64,000 bases of DNA from Nitrospira sp. (GCA_035968315.1 JAVYIN010000005.1:496001-560000); one strand, 5' to 3'; shown: positions 25,372 to 35,492, numbered from the stretch's first letter. Notes: generated by a model not told the origin, from the sequence alone. Numbers and translations: made by a program.

Positions 25372-27798
25372 ATGTTCGAACGATTCACGGACAAGGGTCG
25401 GAAGATCATCATCCTCGCACGCGAGGAAGCCGAGCGACACCAGAACGATTACCTCGGAACGGAGCATCTTGTTTTAGCGATACTCCGTGAGTCCGACGGG
25501 ATCGCTCTTATGATCCTGAAAAAGATGGGGCTCTCGACGGAACAGATCCGGCTGGAAATCGAGCGGAATCTGCCCGGCGGCGGGACGACCATGACCTTTG
25601 GAGAAATCCCCTTCAGCCCCCGCGTGAAAAAAGTCATTGAATATGGGGTGGAGGAAGCCCGGCTTCTTGGACACAATCATATCGGCAGCGAACATCTTCT
25701 CCTCGGCCTGCTTCGTGAGGAAGAGGGCATCGGCGGGAAGATTCTGCGCAGCTTGGGAGCCAATCTCCTGACGGCAAGACAGTTGACCGTCACCTTCCTC
25801 AGGAAATCCGCGCCGCGTGAACGCGACCGAAAGAGCAACACGCCGGCACTCGATGAGTTCGGGCGCGACCTGACCCAAATGGCCCAAGAGGGGCAGCTGG
25901 ATCCGGTCATCGGCCGGGCCGATGAAATCGAACGGGTCCTTCAGATCCTCAGCCGGAGGACGAAGAACAATCCGGTGCTGATCGGCGAATCCGGCGTCGG
26001 CAAGACCGCCATCGTCGAAGGCTTGGCGCAACGCATCGTCCAGTCTGAAGTGCCGGACAATCTGCTGTCCCGCCGGGTCATCGCGTTGGATCTCGGTTCC
26101 CTCGTGGCCGGGACGAAATATCGCGGCCAGTTTGAAGAGCGGCTCAAGGTCGTGATGAAGGAAATCGTTCAGGCCGGGAATATCATCATTTTCATCGATG
26201 AGCTGCACACCCTTGTGGGCGCCGGCGCCGCCGAAGGTTCGATCGACGCCTCCAATATGCTGAAGCCCGCGTTGTCTCGTGGTGAAATTCAGTGCATCGG
26301 CGCCACGACGCTGGATGAATACCGCAAGCACATTGAAAAGGACGGCGCGCTCAAGCGGCGGTTCCAGCCGATTCATGTGCAGCCGCCAAGCTTGGACGAA
26401 GCGGTGAGCATCATCCAGGGCTTGCGGGACCGTTACGAAGAACATCACGGTGTGGAAATCACCGAAGACGCAATCGTCGAGGCCGTGAAGCTGTCCGACC
26501 GATATATTACCGACCGGTTCCTGCCGGATAAGGCGATCGATTTGATCGATGAAACCGGTTCGCGCGCCAAGCTTCAGACCTACGCGTTGCCCTCAGAGTT
26601 GAAGGCGATGGAGCAGGAATTGAAGAAAGTGTCCCGTGACAAGGAATTGGCGATCTCGATGCAGAACTTCGAGGAAGCTGTGCGCCACCGGGAAGAAGAG
26701 GAACGGTTGCGGAAGCTGCTCGAAGAGTCGAAGCGCGAATGGAAGAAGAGCCAGGAAAAGAATAAACCGACGATTACGAAAGAAGATGTCGCCTACGTCG
26801 TCTCGAAGATGACGGGCATTCCGCTCTTTAAGTTGGAAGAAGAAGAGTCCAACAAACTGCTGCGGATGGAAGAATTTCTTCACAAGCGCGTCATTGGCCA
26901 GAACGAGGCCATTTCGGCGATTTCCCGTGCCATCCGCCGCTCGCGTGCCGGGCTCAAGGAAGCCAAGAAGCCGATCGGCTCCTTTATCTTCCTCGGTCCG
27001 ACTGGCGTCGGGAAAACGGAACTGGCGCGAACTTTGGCGGAATTCCTCTTTAACAGCGAAGACGCCTTGATCCGGGTCGATATGTCCGAGTATCAGGAGA
27101 AGTTCACCAGCTCACGGCTGTTCGGAGCCCCTCCCGGATACGTGGGATATGAAGAAGGCGGCCAGCTGACTGAAAAGGTCCGCAGGCGGCCCTATTCGGT
27201 GGTGCTGTTCGACGAAATCGAGAAGGCCCATCCGGATGTGTTCAACGTCTTGCTCCAAGTGTTGGATGACGGGGTGTTGACTGACAGCTTGGGCCGAAAG
27301 GTCGATTTCAAGAATACCGTGGTCATCATGACCTCGAACATCGGCACGAAGATGATCCAGAAGGGTGTTTCGCTCGGCTTCCAGAGCACGGACGGGGAAC
27401 AGGCTCGCAAGAAGAAGGAAGAAGTGTTCGGCGAATTGCGCCGCTCCTTCAGCCCCGAGTTCCTCAACCGGATCGACGAGATCGTCATCTTCCATCAGCT
27501 GGACAAGGAGCATCTCAACAGCATTCTCGATATCCTGCTCCGCGAGCTGAACGGCCGCCTCGTCGAAAAGGGTGTCGAGATCGAGGTCGACGACGAAGTG
27601 AAACAGTGGCTTATTAAAGAGGGCTATGAGCCGTTGTATGGTGCCCGTCCGATGCGGCGCACGATTCAGCGGGCGATCGGGGATCCGCTCTCCGACGAGC
27701 TCATCAAAGGCCGTTTTAAGGACAGCCGCAAGATCAAGGTGGTGCTCCGTGATGGTGCACCGGCCTTTATCGAGCAGGAGGCGATGGCCGGCGTCTAA
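25372..27798 (+). CDS. clpC: ATP-dependent Clp protease ATPase subunit ClpC
   Basis: AAA+ unfoldase that feeds substrates to ClpP and can act as a disaggregase. The 808 residues show the full ClpC layout: Clp_N double repeat (residues 1-145, [20 protein letters not shown]), AAA-1 with Walker [14 protein letters not shown] (about 208), a short middle region with a UVR-like motif ([13 protein letters not shown], about 440), AAA-2 with [16 protein letters not shown] (about 543), then the D2-small domain. The UVR motif and short middle domain separate ClpC from ClpB. It is monocistronic: its own promoter upstream and a strong terminator downstream. Confidence 0.95.
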   Translation: MFERFTDKGRKIIILAREEAERHQNDYLGTEHLVLAILRESDGIALMILKKMGLSTEQIRLEIERNLPGGGTTMTFGEIPFSPRVKKVIEYGVEEARLLGHNHIGSEHLLLGLLREEEGIGGKILRSLGANLLTARQLTVTFLRKSAPRERDRKSNTPALDEFGRDLTQMAQEGQLDPVIGRADEIERVLQILSRRTKNNPVLIGESGVGKTAIVEGLAQRIVQSEVPDNLLSRRVIALDLGSLVAGTKYRGQFEERLKVVMKEIVQAGNIIIFIDELHTLVGAGAAEGSIDASNMLKPALSRGEIQCIGATTLDEYRKHIEKDGALKRRFQPIHVQPPSLDEAVSIIQGLRDRYEEHHGVEITEDAIVEAVKLSDRYITDRFLPDKAIDLIDETGSRAKLQTYALPSELKAMEQELKKVSRDKELAISMQNFEEAVRHREEEERLRKLLEESKREWKKSQEKNKPTITKEDVAYVVSKMTGIPLFKLEEEESNKLLRMEEFLHKRVIGQNEAISAISRAIRRSRAGLKEAKKPIGSFIFLGPTGVGKTELARTLAEFLFNSEDALIRVDMSEYQEKFTSSRLFGAPPGYVGYEEGGQLTEKVRRRPYSVVLFDEIEKAHPDVFNVLLQVLDDGVLTDSLGRKVDFKNTVVIMTSNIGTKMIQKGVSLGFQSTDGEQARKKKEEVFGELRRSFSPEFLNRIDEIVIFHQLDKEHLNSILDILLRELNGRLVEKGVEIEVDDEVKQWLIKEGYEPLYGARPMRRTIQRAIGDPLSDELIKGRFKDSRKIKVVLRDGAPAFIEQEAMAGV

Positions 27799-27841
27799 AC
27801 CGCAGTCTGTGAATGCAGGCTCACTCCACAGTACGTGCCTT

Positions 27842-27876
27842 GACACCCCCTGCGGCCACAAGCCGCAGGGGGTGTC
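27842..27876 (+). terminator. intrinsic terminator after clpC
   Basis: Perfect 15-bp inverted repeat, GACACCCCCTGCGGC / GCCGCAGGGGGTGTC, with a CACAA loop, starting 44 bases after the stop. The following tail TGCTTTC is weakly T-rich. Confidence 0.8.
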
Positions 27877-27917
27877 TGCTTTCATCCCGGTATGTGAAAG
27901 TGTTATGAATAACCCGT

Positions 27918-29009
27918 ATGACTACTAGACTTACGGGAGAGACCATCCGCTACGAATCCTGGCATCCTCACCCCATTCTCGGCATCGAATCCTCATGTGA
28001 TGAGACATCTGCCGCCGTCCTTGATGAGCGAGGACAGGTGCTCTCCAATATCATTGCGTCACAAGATGCGGTTCACCGGAAGTATGGCGGGGTGGTCCCT
28101 GAACTGGCGGCCCGCGCCCATCTGGGGACAATCGATCGCGTGGTCAAGTCGGCGCTGATCCAGGCCGGGCTGACAAGGCGCGATCTTGGGGCGATTGCCG
28201 TGACTCAGGGGCCTGGTTTGGCCGGAGCCTTGTTGGTGGGAGTCAACTACGCCAAATCGTTTGCCTATGCCTTGAAGCTCCCTCTCATCGGAGTGAATCA
28301 TCTCGATGGCCACATCGCATCGGCCTGGCTGGCCGATCCGGAATTCCCCCATCCCTGCGTCGTGCTGGTAGTGTCAGGCGGACACACGCATTTGTATCGT
28401 CGAGAGGCAGATGGCAGCAATGGGCTTCTTGGGTGTACGCGCGACGACGCGGCGGGTGAAGCCTTCGACAAGGGTGCGCAGATGCTGGGGCTGGATTATC
28501 CGGGCGGTCCCGCTATCGACCGTTTGGCCAAGCAGGGCAATTCACGCGCTATTCGATTTCCGTTGTCGCGTTTGCGGAAAAGTAGTTTGGAGTTCAGTTT
28601 TAGCGGCCTGAAAACCGCGTTGTTGTACAAGCTGCGGGACATGGAGGCCTCGGCGCGCACGGCTCAGGCGGCTGATTTGGCCGCCGGCTATCAGGAAGCC
28701 ATTGTGCGAGTCCTCGTCGATCGCGCCTTTATCGCGGTTCAATTGTCCGGCACAAAGGCGCTTGCCGTGGTCGGCGGCGTGTCGGCCAATTCGCGTCTGC
28801 GGACGCTTCTCGCGGAACGGGCGGCGCTGGATGGCGTCAGGCTCGCCTTGCCGCCGATGACCTATTGCACGGATAATGCGGCGATGATCGCCTCAGCCGG
28901 ACGGCAATTGCTGCTTAGCGGGCGCCCCATCAATCGTGAGATCGATATCATTCCCACACTCAGGCTTGGGACTCAGGCGAACATTGCCCTGGTTCAGGCC
29001 GGATCATAA
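27918..29009 (+). CDS. tsaD: tRNA N6-adenosine threonylcarbamoyltransferase TsaD
   Basis: Catalytic subunit for t6A37 formation on tRNAs reading ANN codons. ASKHA fold with ILGIESSCDETSAAV (about residue 20), the metal-binding VNHLDGHIAS with HxxxH (about 126), VVSGGHTHLY (about 152) and the C-terminal VVGGVSANSRLR. A family signature, GPGLAGALLVGVNYAKSFA, is present. The 363-residue length is slightly longer than average owing to the N-terminal TTRLTGETIRYESW stretch, so a later start is possible. The downstream hflX follows within 11-90 bases depending on the true start. Confidence 0.95.
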   Translation: MTTRLTGETIRYESWHPHPILGIESSCDETSAAVLDERGQVLSNIIASQDAVHRKYGGVVPELAARAHLGTIDRVVKSALIQAGLTRRDLGAIAVTQGPGLAGALLVGVNYAKSFAYALKLPLIGVNHLDGHIASAWLADPEFPHPCVVLVVSGGHTHLYRREADGSNGLLGCTRDDAAGEAFDKGAQMLGLDYPGGPAIDRLAKQGNSRAIRFPLSRLRKSSLEFSFSGLKTALLYKLRDMEASARTAQAADLAAGYQEAIVRVLVDRAFIAVQLSGTKALAVVGGVSANSRLRTLLAERAALDGVRLALPPMTYCTDNAAMIASAGRQLLLSGRPINREIDIIPTLRLGTQANIALVQAGS

Positions 29010-29098
29010 CGAGGCCCTGTATTTCAGACATTCATGGACAGACGACGGGACTTCGCGCCAGCCATGTAGCGGCTCTTGAACGGCTCTATCGCCGCCGT

Positions 29099-30712
29099 GT
29101 GCCCGCCGATGAAGTGCTGTCTCTGGATTTGGCCAAAGCGGCCGCACAGCTTGCGCTCGAAATCCGTCGCCCGCTCTCGCTGCTGTTAACGAGGCGTGGA
29201 GTCGTACAGGAAATTATTGTGGGAACGGAGATGGTGCTGTCTCCGACCACGCAGGCGAAATTCAGGACCGGTCCGCGCTCGCTTCGTGGACTCAGGCTCA
29301 TTCGGACCCAACTGCATGACCGGCCATTGAGCCAGGAAGATCTGACGGACCTCGCTTATCTGCGCCTCGACCTCATGGGGGTCTTATCTGTCAGTCCTGA
29401 TGGCACTCCCGGCACTGTCTATCTCGCGCACCTCCTTCCGCCGGATGGCAGCGGCGAACTCTGTAAGATTTTAAAGCCGACGCCCTTGCCGCAATGTCCG
29501 ATCGTCTTTGATCGGTTTATCGAAGAGCTGGAGGCGGACATCCAGCAGGCGTTGAAGCACCATGCTGTCGGGGGGAAGCAGGAGTCGGCGATGTTGGTGA
29601 GTGCCTCGTCACGTGGCCGCGCCGAACAGGAGGACCGTCTGGCCGAGCTGGCCGAACTGGCAGACTCCGCGGAAGTGGCGGTCGTGGATAAGATGGTTCA
29701 GCGGATTCCAGCTGGTCATCAGCGCTATCTGTTAGGGAGCGGAAAACTGAAAGAAGTGCTGATACAAACCCTGCATAAGGGCGCGGATATGCTCATCTTT
29801 GACCAAACGCTTACACCGGCCCAGGCACGAGCGATTTCAGAGATGACCGATATTAAAGTTATCGACCGGACTCAGTTGATTTTGGATATCTTTGCCAGAC
29901 GGGCGCACAGCCGGGAAGGGAAAGTGCAAGTCGAACTGGCCCAACTCCGGTACCTGTTGCCACGGCTCTCCGGGCATGGCACGCAGCTCTCCCGGCTGGG
30001 AGGCGGGATTGGCAGCAGAGGCCCCGGTGAAACAAAGCTCGAAACGGATCGCCGGCGCATTCACGATCGGATTACACATTTGGAAGGGGAGATTAAAGAC
30101 TTTGCCCGCCATCAGGGGCAGCGCCGGGCTCGCCGTGAGCGCCATGGGCTGCCAGTGCTTTCGCTGGTCGGGTATACCAACGCGGGAAAATCGACGCTCC
30201 TCAATGTGCTGACCAAGAGTCACGTTTCGACGTTAAACCGGGTCTTTGAAACGCTGGATACGACGAGCCGGCGTCTGCGCTTTCCGGAAGATCGGGAAGT
30301 GATTGTGACCGATACCGTGGGGTTCATCCGGGACCTGCCGCAAGAACTCGTCGGGGCCTTCCGCACCACGCTGGAGGAGCTGCGGGAAGCCGATCTGTTG
30401 CTGCATGTGGTCGATGCGAGCGCGCCCGATATCGACGCGCAAATAAAGGCGGTCCTGGACATTCTTCTGGAGCTGGGGCTTGACCAGATTCCCCAAGTGC
30501 TCATTTTCAATAAATGCGACCGGCTGCCGGCGCAGCAAGCCGAGGTGCTGTGCTTGCGCTACCAGGCCATCGGAATTTCTGCGCTGAATCCGGACACCGT
30601 GAAACCGTTGATCGACCATCTTGCGACCCGTGTCTATGCGATCACCAGCGGGCACGGGACTGCCTCTCCACACGTGAAGGCCCCCGATCCGGTGCTTGCA
30701 TCTCCCGTCTAA
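29099..30712 (+). CDS. hflX: ribosome-associated GTPase HflX (long form)
   Basis: GTPase that splits stalled ribosomes. The N-terminal HflX domain (LILDIFARRAHSREGKVQVELAQL, about residues 260-283) is followed by the G domain: GYTNAGKSTLLN (G1), DTVGFIRDLP (G3) and NKCD (G4). The first canonical start is GTG at 29099. The same frame is open 26 codons further upstream and reads ISDIHGQTTGLRASHV then AALERLYRRR, which matches the conserved N-terminus of long HflX proteins (compare iHGNTxGLKpsQ...LerLYRRR). An ATT at 29021 with GAGG 6 bases upstream (29011-29014) would start this conserved form. The frame given is therefore probably N-terminally short. Confidence 0.93.
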   Translation: MPADEVLSLDLAKAAAQLALEIRRPLSLLLTRRGVVQEIIVGTEMVLSPTTQAKFRTGPRSLRGLRLIRTQLHDRPLSQEDLTDLAYLRLDLMGVLSVSPDGTPGTVYLAHLLPPDGSGELCKILKPTPLPQCPIVFDRFIEELEADIQQALKHHAVGGKQESAMLVSASSRGRAEQEDRLAELAELADSAEVAVVDKMVQRIPAGHQRYLLGSGKLKEVLIQTLHKGADMLIFDQTLTPAQARAISEMTDIKVIDRTQLILDIFARRAHSREGKVQVELAQLRYLLPRLSGHGTQLSRLGGGIGSRGPGETKLETDRRRIHDRITHLEGEIKDFARHQGQRRARRERHGLPVLSLVGYTNAGKSTLLNVLTKSHVSTLNRVFETLDTTSRRLRFPEDREVIVTDTVGFIRDLPQELVGAFRTTLEELREADLLLHVVDASAPDIDAQIKAVLDILLELGLDQIPQVLIFNKCDRLPAQQAEVLCLRYQAIGISALNPDTVKPLIDHLATRVYAITSGHGTASPHVKAPDPVLASPV

Positions 30713-30738
30713 CCGCTGCACAATTGACTGCATTATCC

Positions 30739-31401
30739 ATGGATGCCAGACCAGCCCGCACCAAATCTTTGCCTGATCGACCTGCCGGAATCGCCCGTAT
30801 ACTGATGCGACAGATTCCCGTGGCTCGGATGGAATTGACGCATCGTTCTCCCTGGGAACTGTTGGTGGCAACTATTCTGTCGGCGCAATGTACGGATCAG
30901 CGGGTGAATCAAGTGACTCCGGCCTTGTTCAAGCGATTCCGGGAACCCCGCGAATTCGCCGCCGCGCCGCAGGCTGAGCTTGAAACGCTAATCAAATCCA
31001 CCGGATTTTACAAAAATAAGGCGAAGCATCTGATTGGCTGTGGACGGGCGGTGGCGGAACAATTCGGCGGCACCGTGCCGCAACGCATGGAGGAGCTGAC
31101 GACGATTCCCGGAGTGGGGCGCAAGACGGCCAATGTGATCCTGGGAACGGCGTTCGGAAAGCCCGCTATCGTGGTCGATACGCATGTGAAACGGGTCGCC
31201 AATCGGTTAGGCCTCACGGCGTCGGACGATCCCGAAACGATTGAAGAGGATCTGCAAAGACAGTTCCCTCAAGCACAGTGGACCGATGTCTCCCAGCGCC
31301 TGCTCTTGCATGGACGCTATGTCTGTCTGGCCCGGAAACCGCAATGCGCTGAATGCTGCTTGTATGCCGAGTGCCATTGGAAAGGAAAAGCTCCACGATG
31401 A
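30739..31401 (+). CDS. nth: endonuclease III (DNA glycosylase/AP lyase)
   Basis: Base-excision-repair enzyme that removes oxidised pyrimidines. The start at 30739 gives 220 residues, the usual size; an open frame extending further upstream overlaps hflX and is ignored. The HhH motif is MEELTTIPGVGRKTANVIL, with the catalytic Lys in GVGRKTA, and VDTHVKRVANRLGL carries the catalytic Asp. The C-terminal 4Fe-4S motif is C-x6-C-x2-C-x5-C (CLARKPQC to CLYAEC). The stop overlaps the start of yicC as ATGA, so the operon is translationally coupled. Confidence 0.93.
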   Translation: MDARPARTKSLPDRPAGIARILMRQIPVARMELTHRSPWELLVATILSAQCTDQRVNQVTPALFKRFREPREFAAAPQAELETLIKSTGFYKNKAKHLIGCGRAVAEQFGGTVPQRMEELTTIPGVGRKTANVILGTAFGKPAIVVDTHVKRVANRLGLTASDDPETIEEDLQRQFPQAQWTDVSQRLLLHGRYVCLARKPQCAECCLYAECHWKGKAPR

Positions 31402-32276
31402 TTACCAGCATGACAGGATTTGGACGACGGCAAGGTACTTGGGAAGACAGTCACGTCACGGTTGAAATCCGGTCGGTGAACCACCGGTTTCTGGAAACGG
31501 GAATTCGCCTGCCGAAATCGATGAACCAGCTTGAGGATGTGTTCAAAAAAGCCATTCAAGGCCATTGCCGGCGAGGGCGGGTCGATCTCACGGTGCTCGT
31601 GCAAGGCGGGCGGGGAGGAACACGGTCCCTCCAGGTGGATGCGGTCCTGGCGAAAGAGTACCATCAGGCACTCCGCACGCTCCAACGCACGCTGAAGCTC
31701 AAAGGGTCTATCGATGTCGGGTTGCTGGCCGGCCTTCGGGATGTCATCACGATGTCCGATCAGCCTGCCGACGATCCGCAGCTCGCCAAGCTGGTCACCA
31801 AGCTCACCACCCAGGCCATCCAAGACCTGGCTAAAATGCGCAAGAAGGAGGGCGCCCTCCTGGCCAATGATATTCAGGCCCGCCTCGACATTTTGCGCGG
31901 CTTGAAATCCCAGGTGGCGGCCAAAGCCCCGCATGTCGCACAAGAGGCCTTTGACCGGATGAAAGGGCGGGTTGAGAGGCTTTTGTCGGGCGAAGCGCCG
32001 GATCAGGCCAAACTGCATCAGGAATTAGCGGTCTTTGCCGATCGCAGTGACATTACAGAAGAATTGGTCAGACTGGATGCACATATGATACAGTTCGAGC
32101 AGACGCTTCAGAGTACGGAGTCCGTTGGGAAAACATTGGATTTTCTCATTCAGGAAATGGGGCGGGAGATCAACACCATTGGCTCCAAAGCCAACGACCT
32201 CACCATCACTGCTTCGGTCGTCCAGATGAAGGCCGAACTCGAACGGATCAGAGAACAGATCCAGAACGTGGAATGA
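31398..32276 (+). CDS. yicC: YicC-family endoribonuclease
   Basis: Stress-related protein of the YicC family, now considered an endoribonuclease. The N-terminus MITSMTGFGRRQG and EIRSVNHRFLE are diagnostic. The C-terminal DUF1732 region is present: ITEELVRLDAHMIQFEQTL then GKTLDFLIQEMGREINTIGSKA, ending MKAELERIREQIQNVE. Its 292 residues are the usual size. Its stop overlaps gmk as ATGA; the order yicC-gmk-rpoZ-coaBC is a conserved bacterial neighbourhood. Confidence 0.95.
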   Translation: MITSMTGFGRRQGTWEDSHVTVEIRSVNHRFLETGIRLPKSMNQLEDVFKKAIQGHCRRGRVDLTVLVQGGRGGTRSLQVDAVLAKEYHQALRTLQRTLKLKGSIDVGLLAGLRDVITMSDQPADDPQLAKLVTKLTTQAIQDLAKMRKKEGALLANDIQARLDILRGLKSQVAAKAPHVAQEAFDRMKGRVERLLSGEAPDQAKLHQELAVFADRSDITEELVRLDAHMIQFEQTLQSTESVGKTLDFLIQEMGREINTIGSKANDLTITASVVQMKAELERIREQIQNVE

Positions 32277-33013
32277 CAACCGCAATGAGCAGCAATGGCG
32301 TGACCGCAACTTCCGAGCAGGGGTACCATACCCCGGAACGCCGGGGTATTCTGTTTATCATTTCCGCTCCATCAGGAACGGGCAAGACCACGCTCTGCAA
32401 GCAAATCGCGGCAACCGTTCCAGGGATTTGGCATTCCGTCTCCTACACCACCCGCCAGCCGCGTCCCGGAGAAGAGAACGGGCGGGAGTACTTTTTCATC
32501 GAAGAAAAAGTGTTTCAGGACATGGTCGAGAAAAACGAGTTCATGGAATACGCCCATGTCTACGGCAACTGGTATGGCACCCCTCGAAAGTCGTTGATGG
32601 ACAAAATGGAGCGGGGCATCGACGTGCTCCTGGAGATCGATGTGCAGGGCGCCCTCCAGATCAAGAAGAAGTTTCAAGATGCCGTGTATATTTTTATCCT
32701 GCCCCCGTCCATGGAGACGCTGCGCACCAGGCTGCAGAGCCGGGCGTCGGACACGCCGGAAGAAATCATGCGCCGGCTCCAAAAGGTCAAAGAAGAAGTC
32801 TGGAGCTATCGGGAGTATTACTATATCGTCCGAAACGACGATCTCGCGCAGTCCTTGCGTGAGCTGCAAAGCATTTTCCTGGCCGAGCGCTTGAAAACCA
32901 AGCGGCTCGATATGAATTGGCTGGAGCAAAATTTTATTCTGGAGCGAGAGTCTAAATCGGGAGAGCGCGACGCGCCTTCCACCACCAAAGGGAGTACTGT
33001 TCACCATGATTGA
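32273..33013 (+). CDS. gmk: guanylate kinase
   Basis: Phosphorylates GMP to GDP. The P-loop is SAPSGTGKTTLCKQI (about residue 31). The GMP-binding motifs SYTTRQPRPGEENGREYFF (about 58) and EYAHVYGNWYGTP (about 92), the ENVDVQG-type motif LLEIDVQGALQIKK and the lid RLQSRASDT are all visible. About 25 extra residues precede the family core, so translation might start at a later site, but ATGA coupling to yicC favours 32273. The C-terminal tail is longer and charged. It overlaps rpoZ by 8 bases. Confidence 0.94.
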   Translation: MTTAMSSNGVTATSEQGYHTPERRGILFIISAPSGTGKTTLCKQIAATVPGIWHSVSYTTRQPRPGEENGREYFFIEEKVFQDMVEKNEFMEYAHVYGNWYGTPRKSLMDKMERGIDVLLEIDVQGALQIKKKFQDAVYIFILPPSMETLRTRLQSRASDTPEEIMRRLQKVKEEVWSYREYYYIVRNDDLAQSLRELQSIFLAERLKTKRLDMNWLEQNFILERESKSGERDAPSTTKGSTVHHD

Positions 33014-33365
33014 CATGCTTAATTTGCTGCCGCAGTACAAGGCCGGCCAGTTCGATTCCCGCCACCGGCTGGTCATCATCGCCGCTCAGCGCGCCAAGCA
33101 CCTGATCCAGGGGGCCAAACCGGCGGGGCCCTTGCGGTTCGCCAAGGAAACCACCTCAGCCTTGGATGAGGTCTTGCGCGACCAAGTGAAATATCTGATC
33201 GGGAAAGACGCGCGCGATGCCATGAAGGAAGCGAAGCGCGGCAAAGAAGGGGAAAGCGAACGGCTGGCCATGATGACCGGCGAAGACGCCCGCGAAATCA
33301 AGAAAGAGCTGAGCGTCTATGTCGATGACACGGTGGCGCCGGCCGTGAAGGAAGCCGAGGAGTAG
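33006..33365 (+). CDS. rpoZ: RNA polymerase omega subunit
   Basis: Small subunit that aids RNA polymerase assembly and ppGpp response. Only part of the classical motif is visible: SRHRLVIIAAQRAKHLIQGA with the conserved arginines, then KETTSALDEVLRD. The rest is a Lys/Glu-rich tail (about residues 70-119) that is longer than in E. coli omega. The identity is supported more by position between gmk and coaBC than by sequence alone. The start overlaps the gmk 3' end. Confidence 0.85.
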   Translation: MIDMLNLLPQYKAGQFDSRHRLVIIAAQRAKHLIQGAKPAGPLRFAKETTSALDEVLRDQVKYLIGKDARDAMKEAKRGKEGESERLAMMTGEDAREIKKELSVYVDDTVAPAVKEAEE

Positions 33366-33374
33366 GAGTACTCG

Positions 33375-34625
33375 TTGGACGCCGATACGCACACACGCCC
33401 ATTGACCGGCAAGCGGGTGGCGCTCGGCGTCACGGGGAGCATCGCCGCCTATAAGGCCGTGAGCCTGCTCCGCGCGCTCACGAAGGCCGGGGCATCGGTG
33501 TCGGTCGTCATGACCAAGGCGGCGGCCAAGTTCGTGACGCCGATGACGTTTGAAGTCCTTTCGGGCCAATCGGTCACCACCGATCTCTTTGAAGCCCATC
33601 AGGAAATGAAGCATTTGTCGATTCCGGAGCAGGCCGACGTCATCGTCGTGGCTCCGGCGACCGCCAACTTTCTCGCGAAGGCGGCAGTGGGCCTGGCCGA
33701 CGATGTGCTCTCGACCATGCTGCTCACCACGCGCAGTCCGTTGATTGTCGCGCCGGCGATGGATGGCGATATGTGGACGCATCCCACCGTGCAGGACCAT
33801 GTCCGCACGCTTCGATCCCGAGGGGTGCTCGTACTGGATCCGGAAGAAGGGCCGTTGGCATCAGGGCAGGTGGCCCAAGGCCGGCTGGCCGCCGAATCCC
33901 GCATCCTTGAGGCCGTTGAGCGGACCCTGCTGCCGCAACTCGACTTCAGGGGACAGCGGGTGCTGATCTCCGCCGGCCCGACGCAGGAACCCATCGATCC
34001 GGTGCGGTATATCTCTAATCGTTCATCGGGGAAAATGGGGTATGCGCTGGCGGAGGCGGCGAGAAACCGTGGCGCCGAGGTGACGCTCGTCACAGGACCC
34101 ACCGCATTGACTCCGCCCGCAGGAGTTCGGATGATTCCGGTCACCACTGCCCAAGACATGGCTGCCGCGATGACGGCACATTTCGAATGGTCTACCGTCG
34201 TGATCATGGCCGCCGCCGTCGCCGATTTCCGCCCCAAGGAAGTAGCATCGCACAAGTTGAAAAAGAGCGGGCAGGCCGTGCCGACGCTCGAACTGGAACA
34301 AGCCCCTGATATTCTAGCCATGCTGTCGGCCAAACGAACCTCGCAAATCCTGGTGGGTTTTGCGGCGGAAACCCAGCATCTCCTGGCCCATGCCCAGACC
34401 AAATTGGCCGCCAAAGGGCTGGATTTGATCGTAGCCAACGACGTGACCCAGGAAGGGTCTGGTTTTGGCAGCGACCGGAATGCCGCCGTCATCCTCTCCC
34501 GCACCGGCCAGCAATGGCCATTGAGCCTCAGAGCAAAATCACAAATGGCTCACGATATTCTCTCCGTTATAGTAGACTTTCCCAAGAGTATGCAGGGGAC
34601 CCACGCGCCGACAGTCATATCCTAA
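33375..34625 (+). CDS. coaBC: bifunctional phosphopantothenoylcysteine decarboxylase / phosphopantothenate-cysteine ligase
   Basis: Two consecutive steps of coenzyme A synthesis. The N-terminal CoaC flavoprotein domain (1 to about 195) has ALGVTGSIAAYKAVSLLRAL, APATANFLAKAAVG and the clamp PAMDGDMW. The CoaB domain (about 195-416) has ISAGPTQEPIDPVRYISNRSSGKMGYALAEAA, here cited as the two parts ISAGPTQEPIDPVR and SNRSSGKMG, then VIMAAAVADFRP and VANDVTQEGSGFGSD. The start is TTG at 33375 with TAGGAG 6 bases upstream, and the gene lies 9 bases after rpoZ. Confidence 0.95.
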   Translation: MDADTHTRPLTGKRVALGVTGSIAAYKAVSLLRALTKAGASVSVVMTKAAAKFVTPMTFEVLSGQSVTTDLFEAHQEMKHLSIPEQADVIVVAPATANFLAKAAVGLADDVLSTMLLTTRSPLIVAPAMDGDMWTHPTVQDHVRTLRSRGVLVLDPEEGPLASGQVAQGRLAAESRILEAVERTLLPQLDFRGQRVLISAGPTQEPIDPVRYISNRSSGKMGYALAEAARNRGAEVTLVTGPTALTPPAGVRMIPVTTAQDMAAAMTAHFEWSTVVIMAAAVADFRPKEVASHKLKKSGQAVPTLELEQAPDILAMLSAKRTSQILVGFAAETQHLLAHAQTKLAAKGLDLIVANDVTQEGSGFGSDRNAAVILSRTGQQWPLSLRAKSQMAHDILSVIVDFPKSMQGTHAPTVIS

Positions 34626-34635
34626 GGGGACGACG

Positions 34636-35484
34636 ATGGCTTCAGGATCACAGGCCGGTAATGCCGCCGAAATCGATCGCCATGCCCTGGCCCTGGCAAA
34701 AGATCCAGGCTCAAAAGCTTTTATTCCTCTCGCAGAAGAGTACGGCAAAGCCGGCATGTGGGCGGAAGCCGCAGGTGTCCTTGAAGACGGACTCAAGCAG
34801 TATCCCGGCTTCATTACGGCGATGGTGGCTCTTGGCCGGGCCTACGATCAGATGGGGCAGCCCACCAAAGCCAAGGCCATTCTGGAAGAAGCCATCAAGA
34901 TCAGCCCGGAAAATCTTCGGGCCCATCGAACACTCGCGAAAATTTACGCCGCCGAAGGGGCCACAGAAGCCGCGCTCCGTTCCTGTACGGTCATCCTTGC
35001 CGCCAATCCGTCCGATCAGGAATCGCTGTCAATTCGTGCCTCGTTAGGGATTCCGCCGCCGCCGGCTCCAGCAGCAAAATCGATCAAGCCGGTCACACCT
35101 CCTGCCATGGATGCTTCTCGGAAGACCCCGCCGCCTCATGATGCGGCAGTTTCCGTTGCCACGGTTGAGGCCCCGGAATCCGCGCCACTCATTGAGCCTG
35201 CCGAACCGGATGCCAAGGTGGAAGAGCCCTCCGTGGTCACGTCAGGTTCCATTGAGTGCGAGTCCGTTGTTATAGGGAACGCCGAACAGGCAGACAGCAG
35301 CCCGGCCCTGCAACCCGATGACGCCCGTTCGGTATCTGAGCCTGAACTCACGCCAGCCGCAACGGTACCTCCGGCTCGTCATCAGGCGGCGGTCGAGAAA
35401 CTGGAGCAATGGCTGCGCTTCATTCAGACCCGCCGTCGCGACCGGCCGTCCGCCGAAACCGTCGCGCCAACTTCCTACGATTGA
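34636..35484 (+). CDS. tetratricopeptide-repeat protein with Pro-rich linker
   Basis: Protein-interaction scaffold, function unknown. Residues about 20-130 hold three TPR units: FIPLAEEYGKAGMWAEAAGV, ITAMVALGRAYDQMGQPTKA and LRAHRTLAKIYAAEGATEAA. A Pro/Ala/Glu-rich low-complexity linker (about 140-250) follows and a short helix, AAVEKLEQWLRFIQTRRRDR, sits at the C-terminus. A similar helix near the end of other TPR proteins can act as a docking element. There is no signal peptide. The gene follows coaBC by 10 bases, with AAGGGGAC as ribosome site, so it closes the tsaD-to-coaBC run. Confidence 0.8.
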   Translation: MASGSQAGNAAEIDRHALALAKDPGSKAFIPLAEEYGKAGMWAEAAGVLEDGLKQYPGFITAMVALGRAYDQMGQPTKAKAILEEAIKISPENLRAHRTLAKIYAAEGATEAALRSCTVILAANPSDQESLSIRASLGIPPPPAPAAKSIKPVTPPAMDASRKTPPPHDAAVSVATVEAPESAPLIEPAEPDAKVEEPSVVTSGSIECESVVIGNAEQADSSPALQPDDARSVSEPELTPAATVPPARHQAAVEKLEQWLRFIQTRRRDRPSAETVAPTSYD

Positions 35485-35492
35485 TCAAAGGT

